64,000 bases of DNA, from the NCBI RefSeq assembly GCF_006539925.1, contig NZ_BJNY01000007.1, forward strand, positions 1 to 64,000, given 5' to 3'. This stretch comes from Glutamicibacter uratoxydans. GTDB lineage: Bacteria; Actinomycetota; Actinomycetes; Actinomycetales; Micrococcaceae. The notes beneath the pieces were generated by a model. The model searched no databases and was not told the origin of the DNA. It worked only from the letters and a program-made list of their open reading frames with translations. Below are positions 52,699 through 60,547 of this stretch, piece by piece; within the stretch, counting starts at the first letter, position 1, and the number at the start of each line of letters is the position of its first letter. A program made the position numbers and the translations under genes.

Positions 52699-52715
52699 GT
52701 CTGCGATTACAGACA
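52699..52715. promoter_or_regulatory. Proposed hut operator, hutG copy
   Basis: GTCTGCGATTACAGACA, dyad GTCTG-N6-CAGAC, about 55 nt before hutG. It matches the elements at 10516 and 14382. The three share 12 fixed positions plus a preceding AA. Confidence 0.7.
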
Positions 52716-52734
52716 ATTGGCCAGGTTCGGCCAC

Positions 52735-53391
52735 CTAGCCGGCCTGCGTGTCGAAAACGAACGCGGTGATCGACCCCGGCTCGATTTCGGTGCGCCCGGC
52801 ATCTTGGATCACCGGTCCAGCGGCATGCTCGGAAAGCTGCATGAACTCTCCCGTGCCCAGATGCCTGATCCCCACCGGAGCCTTGGCCGCGAGCCAGCCC
52901 TCGATGCGCACCGGGTCGGCCTGAGTCAGCCAGGCGAAGAGCGCATGCGCGCTCTGGGCAGCCGCCTTGCCAGTGGACATTTCCAGCGAATCATTCAGCA
53001 CAATAGTGAGCGCAGAGCCCAGAATCTCATCGCTCTTGGGCAGCTGGGTTCCCGAGACTTGAAGCTTGGCGATCAGCTTGGGCAGGTCGTTTGCCGGCAG
53101 CGGGGGAAGCCCGACCGCCTGCGCCTTGCCCACTTCGCTGACCATGGCTTCGGGGAACAGTTCAAGCACCTTGGCGAACATTTTCGGATTTGCCCGGCGC
53201 ACCGACTTGGCGAAGGCCTGGTCGGCCCAGAGCTGCCAGTCGGGGTTGTGCGGATCCTTCAGGTAGGCAATGACCGCCGCCCGCGCCACGGCGCTAAGCC
53301 CCTCGTCTTCGGTGGACGGATCTTCCTTGTCGATACGCAGAATAATCGGCTGCACCAATTCATTGGGGTCGCGTTCACGAAGCTCACTCAT
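52735..53391 (-). CDS. PTH2-like peptidyl-tRNA hydrolase domain protein
   Basis: A 218-aa soluble protein. The C-terminal half (about 125-218) matches the PTH2 fold: ALTIVLNDSLEMSTGKAAAQSAHA is the hallmark MSxGKxAAQxxHA, with the catalytic Lys, and GTGEFMQLSEHAAGPVIQDAG follows. The N-terminal half (1-120) is charged and not recognised. Archaeal/eukaryotic PTH2 proteins free peptides from tRNA, but bacterial copies of this fused type may do something else. ATG 53391 lacks a clear ribosome binding site; GTG 53412 is an alternative. Confidence 0.72.
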   Translation of the reverse strand: MSELRERDPNELVQPIILRIDKEDPSTEDEGLSAVARAAVIAYLKDPHNPDWQLWADQAFAKSVRRANPKMFAKVLELFPEAMVSEVGKAQAVGLPPLPANDLPKLIAKLQVSGTQLPKSDEILGSALTIVLNDSLEMSTGKAAAQSAHALFAWLTQADPVRIEGWLAAKAPVGIRHLGTGEFMQLSEHAAGPVIQDAGRTEIEPGSITAFVFDTQAG

Positions 53392-53433
53392 GATCCCAAT
53401 TCTATTCAGCACCGCGGACGGCTCTTAAACCCT

Positions 53434-53463
53434 GCAGGCGGGCTCCGTACGGAGCCCGCCTGC
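53434..53463. terminator. Stem-loop between PTH2-like and cupin genes
   Basis: Perfect 30-nt palindrome with 15-bp arms (GCAGGCGGGCTCCGT and complement). On the minus strand it follows the cupin gene (stop at 53478) and precedes the PTH2-like gene, so it should end the cupin transcript. Confidence 0.75.
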
Positions 53464-53477
53464 GGCATCCATCGAGA

Positions 53478-53831
53478 TTATGCGCTGAGGAAGGTGACGG
53501 TGATGCGCGCCCGCTTGGCCGCATAGACCGCATGCATCACGTTGGCTTCAACGAAAATCGACCCGCCAATGGTCATCAGGTGGGTTTCGCCGTCGACGCG
53601 GAATTCAACTTCGCCGTCAACCACGGTGACAAGAATCGGCGTACGCGCCATGTGGTCTGCAAGCTCTACCCCGGCATCGAAAGCAATCTCAGTGATCTGC
53701 GCCCGTTCGCCGGAGAAGATGCGCTTGGCCGAGTATTTGCCCGGCTTGATCGGATTTCTTTCGCTGTAGTCCAGCAGGCCGATGGCAATCAGCTGCGAAT
53801 CTGCACCAGGTCCGGAATTCTTTGCTTCCAT
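53478..53831 (-). CDS. Cupin-domain protein
   Basis: A 117-aa single-domain cupin. The beta-barrel segment runs about 45-112, with ADHMARTPILVTVVDGEVEFRVDG as motif 1 and SIFVEANVMHAVYA as motif 2. His ligands for a metal are partly present (DHM, MHA). GGGGAG lies 6 nt before the ATG. Small stand-alone cupins of this type often have unknown substrates. Confidence 0.8.
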   Translation of the reverse strand: MEAKNSGPGADSQLIAIGLLDYSERNPIKPGKYSAKRIFSGERAQITEIAFDAGVELADHMARTPILVTVVDGEVEFRVDGETHLMTIGGSIFVEANVMHAVYAAKRARITVTFLSA

Positions 53832-53900
53832 TTCAACTCCCCTTCAATGGTCCGCTTCATGTCCATCTTTCATCATGCCACGCTGCACTCTGTGGGCGTT

Positions 53901-54758
53901 TCAGTGCCCGTGCTTGCGAACCTTGCGCGCAATCAGCAGGACAACGCTGGTGAGCATTGCCGCGGCCAAGGTAACCAGGGTTGGAATCTGCCACCCGCTG
54001 GAATCCATATTCGCCGCGACGTCGTTGGCGAAGCCAGCAGCCGCAGAGCCGAAGCTTCTGCCGCTGCTCGACCCCAGCGCCGCAAGCGCCGTAAACACCG
54101 CCGGCATCACCCACTGGATCGCCAGCGCCAGCAGCCACATGAGCAGGTGCACTGCCTTCATGAACCCCAAGATTCCCAAGGCCAAACCCAAAACCAGTGG
54201 ACCCGCATAGTTCAGGTAGGCGCCGTACTCCCCTGCACCGCCGAGCAGCGAGGCGACAATCGTCAGCCACAGGCTGATTCCCGTGGTGAGCGCTGCGGTC
54301 AACAGCACGACGATTCCCAGCGGCAGCCGCACCAGCAGGAAATACAAGATCTGGCAGAGGACGAATGCGCTGCCGACGACCCACAGCTGGTGCACCGAAG
54401 CATCGGAGATCTTCCCAGCAAAAATTTTCGGATTGAATGCATACAGGCCTTGGAGCACAAAGCCGATGAGTCCCAGCGCCACGCCGACATCCGTGAGGAC
54501 TGCGAATTTCACCGCACCACGAGCATTGCGCCGGACAAAGTAGGCGCTGAACAGCGTGAGAACAGAGAAGACCACCAGCAGACCCAGCATGTCATTTGAT
54601 GCATGGGGGAAGATGGCGCTGTCATTCTTGCCGATCCACAGCCACGGCAGGACGACCACTGCCGTCATCAGCAGGCCCGCAACAATTTGCATCCACCAGT
54701 TTTGCCACACGCGCGCAGTTGATCTCAAAGTTGCTCCTTTGTGTTCCTCCGCGCTCAT
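53901..54758 (-). CDS. Multi-pass membrane protein
   Basis: A 285-aa protein with about eight hydrophobic helices, followed by a Ser/Gly-rich external stretch (GSSSGRSFGS) and a last helix. No family recognised. The ATG at 54758 (MSAEEHK) has no clear ribosome binding site, whereas TTG 54728 (LRSTARVW) has AAAGGAG 5 nt upstream, so the protein may begin 10 residues later. Leftward, apparently alone. Confidence 0.65.
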   Translation of the reverse strand: MSAEEHKGATLRSTARVWQNWWMQIVAGLLMTAVVVLPWLWIGKNDSAIFPHASNDMLGLLVVFSVLTLFSAYFVRRNARGAVKFAVLTDVGVALGLIGFVLQGLYAFNPKIFAGKISDASVHQLWVVGSAFVLCQILYFLLVRLPLGIVVLLTAALTTGISLWLTIVASLLGGAGEYGAYLNYAGPLVLGLALGILGFMKAVHLLMWLLALAIQWVMPAVFTALAALGSSSGRSFGSAAAGFANDVAANMDSSGWQIPTLVTLAAAMLTSVVLLIARKVRKHGH

Positions 54759-54831
54759 TCTGTCAGAGCTGGCGCGTGGACCGCGGTAGCCCAAGGTCGG
54801 CGTTTCATCCTCATGGCGGTTAACGCAGCGA

Positions 54832-54876
54832 ACGGCCCGTATCCATTCCATACCCTGTGGAATGCATACGGGCCGT
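54832..54876. other. Long hairpin between divergent genes
   Basis: Arms of 19 nt matching at 18 positions (left arm ACGGCCCGTATCCATTCCA), loop 7 nt. It sits upstream of both the leftward membrane gene and the rightward MerR gene, so it does not end either. The whole gap 54759-55146 otherwise shows no gene. It could be a leftover terminator or a leader structure of the membrane gene. Confidence 0.6.
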
Positions 54877-55146
54877 CCGATTCTCACCTCAGCCTCGATA
54901 CGGATGGTCGATGCCCTCAAACAGGATGCGAGATAACTTTGGTCAAGCTGCCTGCCGGTGAAAGCCGCTTCGGCGGTAGCCTTTGCTGCTTCAACTGATT
55001 TCAGTAAACACCAGATTAGTCATAGTGTGCAATGACCTCATTTCTAATTGATCAGTCTGATCAATATGCTCCGAAACATTCCGTCACAACCGGCCATTCT
55101 GCACGACACACTGCCAAAAGTGATTCAGAACACTGACTGGACGCTG

Positions 55147-55177
55147 TTGACCTTGACGTTGCGTCAACCGTTAGCGT
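55147..55177 (+). promoter_or_regulatory. MerR-type promoter with operator
   Basis: -35 TTGACC (55147-55152) and -10 TAGCGT (55172-55177) separated by 19 bp, the long spacer typical of MerR-controlled promoters. The dyad TTGACG-TTG-CGTCAA (55153-55167) fills the spacer. Transcription would start close to ATG 55185, so the message is probably leaderless. Confidence 0.75.
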
Positions 55178-55184
55178 GAAACCC

Positions 55185-55985
55185 ATGAACAACATCTCCG
55201 CAGCCAACCAAGACTCCAGCGCCTTCAGCATCGCCGAAGTCGCCAAGGCCGCCGGAGTCACCAGCCGCACCTTGCGGCACTACGACCACATCGGGCTTTT
55301 GGCCCCTGCTTACACAGCAGCGAACGGATACAGGTTCTACACCCAAGCAGAACTGGTCAGGCTGCAGCGGATCCTGCTGCTGCGCCAGCTCGGACTGGGC
55401 TTGGAAACCATCGGTGACGTTCTCGACTCCAAACAGGACCAAGAACTGGCGCTGCGCACACACGTCGAAGACCTGCTGCGGCAGCGCGAGAACCTCGATC
55501 GGCAGATCAGCGCCCTGCACCACACCATCAACTCACTATCAACAGGAGAAGCAATGAACTTGGACGCAGCCTTTGAAGGCTTCAACGAACAGTACAAGGA
55601 CGAAGTCACCGCCCGCTGGGGTGCCGACGCCTACAAGAAATCGAACGACTGGTGGCGCTCCAAGTCTGCCGAAGAACGTTCAGACTTCATGGCCCTGGTC
55701 AAAGAGCTCAACGAAGACTGGGCCGCGGTGGGCGAAAGCGGTGCGGCACCAGACAGCGAGGCAGCCCAAGAACTTGCCGCCAGGCATGTCCGGTGGCTAG
55801 GCAGCGTCCCCGGAACCCCTGCCGCAACCGGTGATCCGCTGCAGCTGAAAATGTATGTCCTTGGCCTGGCAGAAATGTATGTTGCCGATGAGCGGTTCGC
55901 CAAGAACTACCAGGGTCATGCGCCCCTGGTCCGCGATGCGCTGCAGATTTTCATGGAAAACCTGCCGGAGGCCAAGGAGAACTAG
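55185..55985 (+). CDS. MerR-family regulator with TipAS domain
   Basis: A 266-aa drug-sensing activator. The MerR helix-turn-helix (about 13-80; SIAEVAKAAGVTSRTLRHYDHIGLL) is followed by a coiled coil (80-120) and a TipAS domain (about 125-262), which in TipAL of Streptomyces binds thiopeptide antibiotics. ATG 55185 is preferred over GTG 55176 because the -10 box would overlap the latter. Its own promoter has a MerR-type operator, so it is autoregulated. Confidence 0.9.
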   Translation: MNNISAANQDSSAFSIAEVAKAAGVTSRTLRHYDHIGLLAPAYTAANGYRFYTQAELVRLQRILLLRQLGLGLETIGDVLDSKQDQELALRTHVEDLLRQRENLDRQISALHHTINSLSTGEAMNLDAAFEGFNEQYKDEVTARWGADAYKKSNDWWRSKSAEERSDFMALVKELNEDWAAVGESGAAPDSEAAQELAARHVRWLGSVPGTPAATGDPLQLKMYVLGLAEMYVADERFAKNYQGHAPLVRDALQIFMENLPEAKEN

Positions 55986-56045
55986 ATGCAGTCCGCCCTG
56001 CGGCATTTCCATCTTTGTTCCGGGATCCGTGGGGCGCTGCCGCCT

Positions 56046-56255
56046 TTAGTCAAGGTCGGATCCTTGGGCCAGGTCTTCACGGGCTTGGGCGTAGCGCTGT
56101 TGGATGTACTCTTCCAGCGCTTCGCGCTCGACGCGCCACATGCCGCGGCCGCCGATCTGAATTGCCTTGAGCTCTCCGCTTTTGACCAGGGCGCGGACCT
56201 GCGGGAGCTTCACATTCAGCTCTTCTGCGACGTCTTCCAACCGTAGAAACCTCAT
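56046..56255 (-). CDS. Small HTH protein, excisionase/BldC type
   Basis: A 69-aa DNA-binding protein: FLRLEDVAEELNVKLPQVRALVKSGELKAIQIGGRGMWRV is a MerR-like winged helix as in excisionases and BldC. A helical tail follows. It is convergent with the MerR gene and probably monocistronic. Such proteins act as regulators rather than as excision factors when, as here, no integrase is near. Confidence 0.82.
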   Translation of the reverse strand: MRFLRLEDVAEELNVKLPQVRALVKSGELKAIQIGGRGMWRVEREALEEYIQQRYAQAREDLAQGSDLD

Positions 56256-56480
56256 GAACTCAGATTACTGTCGTTAGTTGCCGTTTGCTGAACTTGGAAA
56301 CGATTTGTGGATAACTCGCCCCAGCCCGCCGTGCGCCATCCCTTTTCCTTTCAGCATGTGAGATTGCAACAAAACCGGTCAGTCCGTGCAATACAGTTGG
56401 GGTCCACTGATCATTTTGACTAAAATCTAGTACTAGAGCTTGCGCTCTTCTTGCACACGCCGTCACAGGAGACTACACAC

Positions 56481-56969
56481 ATGACTTCGGATACGTATCA
56501 GCTCGACGAAACCGATCGACGTATCCTCTTGGCTCTTGATGCGGACCCGCGTGTGCCGATCATGATGCTGGCCCAGCAGCTGGGCCTGGCCCGCGGCACC
56601 GTGCAGACCCGGCTTGAGCGACTGGCGAATTCCGGTGCGCTGCGCCCGAACACCGCACGGATCCTTCCCGCTGCCATGGGCCGCGGCGTGAGCGCATTCG
56701 TCAGCGCAGAGCTGGACCAGGCCCGCCTCAACGAGGCCATCGCCGGCCTGCGCCAGATTCCCGAGGTCCTCGAATGCGTTGCGCCGGCAGGCGACACCGA
56801 CCTGCTGCTGCGCGTCTCGGCCACCGATCCCGATGACCTGTACCGCGTCAGCGAAGAGATCCGCCTCTGCCCGGGCATTACCCGCACCTCGACCTCGATG
56901 ATCCTGCGCGATGTCATTCCCTACCGCACCACCGAGCTGCTCAAGAAGCTCAGCGGAGACAAGCACTAG
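56481..56969 (+). CDS. Lrp/AsnC-family regulator
   Basis: A 162-aa single-unit Lrp protein: AsnC-type helix-turn-helix (about 8-60; DETDRRILLALDADPRVPIMMLAQQLG) and RAM domain (about 72-150). GGAG lies 9 nt before ATG 56481. The divergent or downstream target is not evident, since the next gene is convergent. It is distinct from the tandem-domain Lrp at 44135. Confidence 0.9.
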   Translation: MTSDTYQLDETDRRILLALDADPRVPIMMLAQQLGLARGTVQTRLERLANSGALRPNTARILPAAMGRGVSAFVSAELDQARLNEAIAGLRQIPEVLECVAPAGDTDLLLRVSATDPDDLYRVSEEIRLCPGITRTSTSMILRDVIPYRTTELLKKLSGDKH

Positions 56970-57101
56970 GAATCGGCAGCTGCCTGTACCAGCTCCCGTC
57001 CACAATTCTCTGGGCCGCTATGGGGCTGCGGCCAAGCTCGCACATAGCAAGGCTGCCTAGAGTAGTAACTACCTTCTTCAAGGTGCGAGTGATGATGATG
57101 T

Positions 57102-57140
57102 AATTCTGGCTCCGTTGCGCACGGCAACGGAGCCAGAATT
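57102..57140. terminator. Bidirectional terminator, Lrp / MFS
   Basis: Seventeen-bp stem (left arm AATTCTGGCTCCGTTGC) with a short loop, followed by CTTTT. It lies between two convergent genes. Confidence 0.85.
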
Positions 57141-57154
57141 CTTTTAACCCACAG

Positions 57155-58375
57155 CTACGCGTTGACCGCGTCCCTGCTCTTGCCCGGAAGATACTTGCGG
57201 GCACGGAACACCTGGATCATAGACAGACAGCACAGCGCGGCCAGCAGGGCGATGAACCACACCGGGTCCGCTGCCATGCGCCACAGGGCGAAGAAGGTCG
57301 GGAATGTAAACCCGATGAAGCAGCACATGTAGAACCTGCCGGTCAGCTTGCCGATGTCTGCGGGCCCGGCAAGGTCCAGGACCTGGCTCAGACCCGCGAC
57401 CAGCAGGATGCCGTTGGCCGATCCCGACAGCACGAAAGCCGCGGCGCCCAGCACCAGCGAGCCGGTCAGCGATACGGCGATCATCACCAGCAGTGCCAGC
57501 AGTGACACCGCGAGGCCCGCCATCAGCAGCCGGATCCGGCCCACATCGTTGAAACGCTTAATCAACGGCTGGATCGCGGCGCCCATGCCCATCGTGACCA
57601 CCACGGCCGTCGTGGTGTACAGCAAGGTCGACTGGCCCGGCGCTGAACTCAGCGCGGGCACCACGGCGAACCCGGTGGCTGCCATGCCGAAGACCCACGG
57701 GGCCGCCGGCAGCACCATCCGGGTGAACCTTTTCATGTTCGCTTCGCTGGTGTGCATCTGCGTCGGCGCTGGTGCGGCAGGCAGCGGCACCACTCCGAGC
57801 AGGAAATTCTCGCGTTCTTCCCTAGTCGTGAGCATCAGCAGCAGCCAGGCGGCGGTGGCCGCGGCGTGCACCGCATAGGCAAGTTCGGGGTTCTGGGTGC
57901 CGCCGACGATCGCCCCGGAAATGGCAGGTCCAATGGCGAAGCCCGCCGAAGTGCAGATCGCCGCCCGGGTGGCCCCGGCGGGTCCCGGGCTGATCAGCTT
58001 GACCCAGCTGGTCACGGCGACCATCGCCAGCCCCATGCCCAGGCCGGTGAAGATGCGCCCGGCATACAGGCCCAGCTCGTTGAACACCCCGGTCATCAGG
58101 GCCAGGGATCCGAGGATGGAGAAGCCGAGCGCCGCCAGGGTGAAGGGCTTGCGGCCGAATTTGTCGGCCAGCGGCCCGCCGAAGGCCAGGGCAGGGATCA
58201 TGCCCAAAAGGTAGCTGCCCATCACGAGCATCGCTTCGAATTCGCTCAGTTCGCGGTGCTGCTGGTACCAGCTGATCAATGAGACATACTGGTTGGCGCA
58301 CCAGCCGGTGAGGATCAGGCATATGCCGGGAAGCCACCACTTGGTGGCGGCCCGTAGGGTTTCTTGCAGGGAAAT
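57155..58375 (-). CDS. MFS transporter with non-AUG start
   Basis: A carrier of about 406 aa. The first ATG/GTG/TTG start in frame (58279, ISWYQQH) would cut through helix 1. The frame continues upstream for 32 codons and encodes the missing helix (WWLPGICLILTGWCANQYV). In that extension there is no ATG, GTG or TTG except the TTG at 58279 itself. The best start is ATT at 58375-58373, which has GGAG 5 nt before it and lies 2 nt after the stop of the ArsC-like gene; CTG 58366 is an alternative. ATT starts are rare (infC). Twelve helices otherwise, DHA1-like, substrate unknown; last gene of its transcript. Confidence 0.75.
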   Translation of the reverse strand: MSLQETLRAATKWWLPGICLILTGWCANQYVSLISWYQQHRELSEFEAMLVMGSYLLGMIPALAFGGPLADKFGRKPFTLAALGFSILGSLALMTGVFNELGLYAGRIFTGLGMGLAMVAVTSWVKLISPGPAGATRAAICTSAGFAIGPAISGAIVGGTQNPELAYAVHAAATAAWLLLMLTTREERENFLLGVVPLPAAPAPTQMHTSEANMKRFTRMVLPAAPWVFGMAATGFAVVPALSSAPGQSTLLYTTTAVVVTMGMGAAIQPLIKRFNDVGRIRLLMAGLAVSLLALLVMIAVSLTGSLVLGAAAFVLSGSANGILLVAGLSQVLDLAGPADIGKLTGRFYMCCFIGFTFPTFFALWRMAADPVWFIALLAALCCLSMIQVFRARKYLPGKSRDAVNA

Positions 58376-58377
58376 AG

Positions 58378-58785
58378 CTACTCCGTAAGTTCGTGGAAGA
58401 GTCCGCGCACGCGGCCGGCGATCTCGTCGCGGATCATGTTCATGCGCTCGGCTCCGGTCACGCCGTCTTCGCTGGGCTCATAGGTGACCCAGCGTTCGGT
58501 GGCGACCTCGGGGCCGAAGACCGGGTTGGCGTCGGTGCCGAGGATGACCACGCGGTCCACGTCCTTGGCCAGTTGCGCGTCGATCGGCTTGGGCGTTCCG
58601 CCGGCCATGTCCGCGCCGCACTCGGCCAGGGAGGTCACCGCTTCGTGATTGATGGCGGCTCCCGGGTTGGTGCCCGCCGAGTAGCTTTGCACCTTGCCCT
58701 CGGAGACGAGGTCCATCAGCGCGGCTGCCATCTGGGACTTGCCGGCGTTGCGGGAGCAAATGAACAGTACTGATGGTTTTGTCAT
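58378..58785 (-). CDS. ArsC/low-molecular-weight phosphatase family protein
   Basis: A 135-aa cytoplasmic protein. The P-loop reads CSRNAGKSQMAA: the usual Arg of Cys-x5-Arg is Lys, as in arsenate:mycothiol transferases of actinobacteria, which reduce arsenate with mycothiol and mycoredoxin. The C-terminal DP-type loop (VTYEPSEDG) is present in altered form. ATG 58785 begins 8 nt after a long hairpin (58793-58828), without a ribosome binding site. An arsenate role is plausible, but no ars genes are near. Confidence 0.78.
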   Translation of the reverse strand: MTKPSVLFICSRNAGKSQMAAALMDLVSEGKVQSYSAGTNPGAAINHEAVTSLAECGADMAGGTPKPIDAQLAKDVDRVVILGTDANPVFGPEVATERWVTYEPSEDGVTGAERMNMIRDEIAGRVRGLFHELTE

Positions 58786-58792
58786 AGACACA

Positions 58793-58828
58793 ATTGAACC
58801 ACCCAAAGCGCACTTTGGGTGGTTCAAT
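58793..58828. other. Perfect hairpin before ArsC-like gene
   Basis: Sixteen-bp perfect stem (left arm ATTGAACCACCCAAAG), loop CGCA. On the minus strand it follows the permease stop (58858) by 29 nt and precedes the ArsC-like ATG by 7 nt. No T tract. It may be the permease terminator or a leader element that masks translation of the next gene. Confidence 0.7.
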
Positions 58829-58857
58829 GATGCTGCGTGACTTTTGGCCACAAGAGC

Positions 58858-60399
58858 CTAGATGCTCAGGTTTTTCTGTGCCTGGTTCTTGCCGGTTTTA
58901 ATGGTCTCGCCCTTGAAGAAGGCCGGGTGCTTGACGCGGGTGTAGAGCATGACGATGACGCCGAGCAGCAGCACGCCCACGCCGAGGATGAACACCATGC
59001 CCACCCCGCCGATGTTCGAGCCGGAGCCATAGCTCGGCTTCATCGACTCGATGGCGGTGGCGAAGAACATCACCAGCAGGATGATGCCGCCGACCAGCGG
59101 CGCCAGGAACTTGAAGATGATGTTCCGGGCGCTGGCGAACAGCTCGTCGCGGAAGTACCAGACGCAGGCCAGCGCGGTCAGCCCGTAGTAGAAGCAGATC
59201 ATCAGGCCCAGCGCGGTGATGGTGTCCCACAGCGCGTTCTCGGAGATCAACCGGGTGATCACGTAGAAGGCAGCGGCCGCCACGGCGGAGGCCACGGTGG
59301 CCACTGACGGGGACATGAACCGCGGGGAGATCTTCGCGAAGCTCGACGGCAGCGCCTTGTAGTAGCCCATGGCCAGCAGGGTGCGGGCCGGGGAGACCAT
59401 GGTGGACTGCAGCGAGGCCGCGGAGGAGGACATGATCGCCAGGGACATCAAGATGGCCAGCGGGCCCATGACCGGGCCGGAGAGCACGGCGAAGATGGAT
59501 TCCTGGTTATCTGGGTTTCCCGCGCCCAGGCCTGTGGTTCCCACGCCTGCCCAGTAGAGCACGCCGGTGGCCACCGCCAGGTACAGGGCGATGATGATCA
59601 GCACGGTCCAGGTTGCGCCGCGGCCCGGGACCTTGTTCGGGTCGGTGGTTTCTTCGTTCATGGTCAGGGTGACGTCCCAGCCCCAGAAGACGAAGATCGA
59701 CAGCGAGATGCCTGCGGCGAAGGCGGTGAAGGATTCGACGCCCGCAGGGTTGAACATCTCGAAGGTGATCGGGGTGCGGTCGAACGGCGCATCGGAGGTG
59801 AAGGCCATGATCGCGAAGAGCAGCAGCACGCCGACCTGGAAGCCCACCAGCACGTACTGGAAGACCTTGGTGGCGTTCATGCCGCGGTAGGAAATGTAGG
59901 CGGCGATGGCGATGAAGACCAGCGTGGTGGGGATGTTGATCCACAGGTTCTTGGTCAGATCCGCGATCCAGTCCTGGCCGGTGAGCTGGGCGATGAGGAT
60001 GTAGAAGAAGTCCACCGCCACGGCCGCCAGGTTGGAGAGCACGATCACCGTCGCGGCGATCAGTCCCCAGCCGCCCATCCAGCCGATCATCGGGCCGAAG
60101 GCGCGGGTGGCCCAGGTGAAGGAGGTGCCGGAGTCCGGCATGGCATTGTTCAGTTCGCGGTAGCCCAGGGCTACGAGCAGCATCGGAATGAAGCCGGCGA
60201 TCAGGATGGCCGGGAGGCTGGTGCCCACCTCGGCGACGGTGGCGCCCAAGCCCGCGGTCAGCGTATACGCCGGGGCGATGCAGGAGATGCCGATGACAAC
60301 CAAGCCCATGACACCGACGGTGCCCTTGGACAGACCCTTTTCATGCAGTCCCGAATCATTTGATTCGGGTGGGTTATCCTGCCTCAATTCTTGTGACAT
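58858..60399 (-). CDS. APC-family amino acid/polyamine permease
   Basis: A 513-aa membrane permease with about twelve to fourteen helices. It starts with a polar tail and LSKGTVGVMGLVVIGISCIAPAYTL, then GLGATVAEVGTSLPAILIAGFIPM and the conserved Gly-rich helix 1 pattern of the APC superfamily. Downstream of the USP and putrescine oxidase genes it very likely imports putrescine or a related amine. The gap to the USP gene is 148 nt. Confidence 0.9.
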   Translation of the reverse strand: MSQELRQDNPPESNDSGLHEKGLSKGTVGVMGLVVIGISCIAPAYTLTAGLGATVAEVGTSLPAILIAGFIPMLLVALGYRELNNAMPDSGTSFTWATRAFGPMIGWMGGWGLIAATVIVLSNLAAVAVDFFYILIAQLTGQDWIADLTKNLWINIPTTLVFIAIAAYISYRGMNATKVFQYVLVGFQVGVLLLFAIMAFTSDAPFDRTPITFEMFNPAGVESFTAFAAGISLSIFVFWGWDVTLTMNEETTDPNKVPGRGATWTVLIIIALYLAVATGVLYWAGVGTTGLGAGNPDNQESIFAVLSGPVMGPLAILMSLAIMSSSAASLQSTMVSPARTLLAMGYYKALPSSFAKISPRFMSPSVATVASAVAAAAFYVITRLISENALWDTITALGLMICFYYGLTALACVWYFRDELFASARNIIFKFLAPLVGGIILLVMFFATAIESMKPSYGSGSNIGGVGMVFILGVGVLLLGVIVMLYTRVKHPAFFKGETIKTGKNQAQKNLSI

Positions 60400-60547
60400 A
60401 GTGAGAAGCCTTTGAAATCGTGCGGCTCAACGCTGAGCCGCAGCCGCCCCGCACCGCGCTGAGCTGGCTCAGGCGGGCGGGTGCGCAGTGGGTGGAGTGT
60501 GCGCGGATTACAGAAATCGCGAGGGTGCGAGTTTCGACCTGTTCTTT

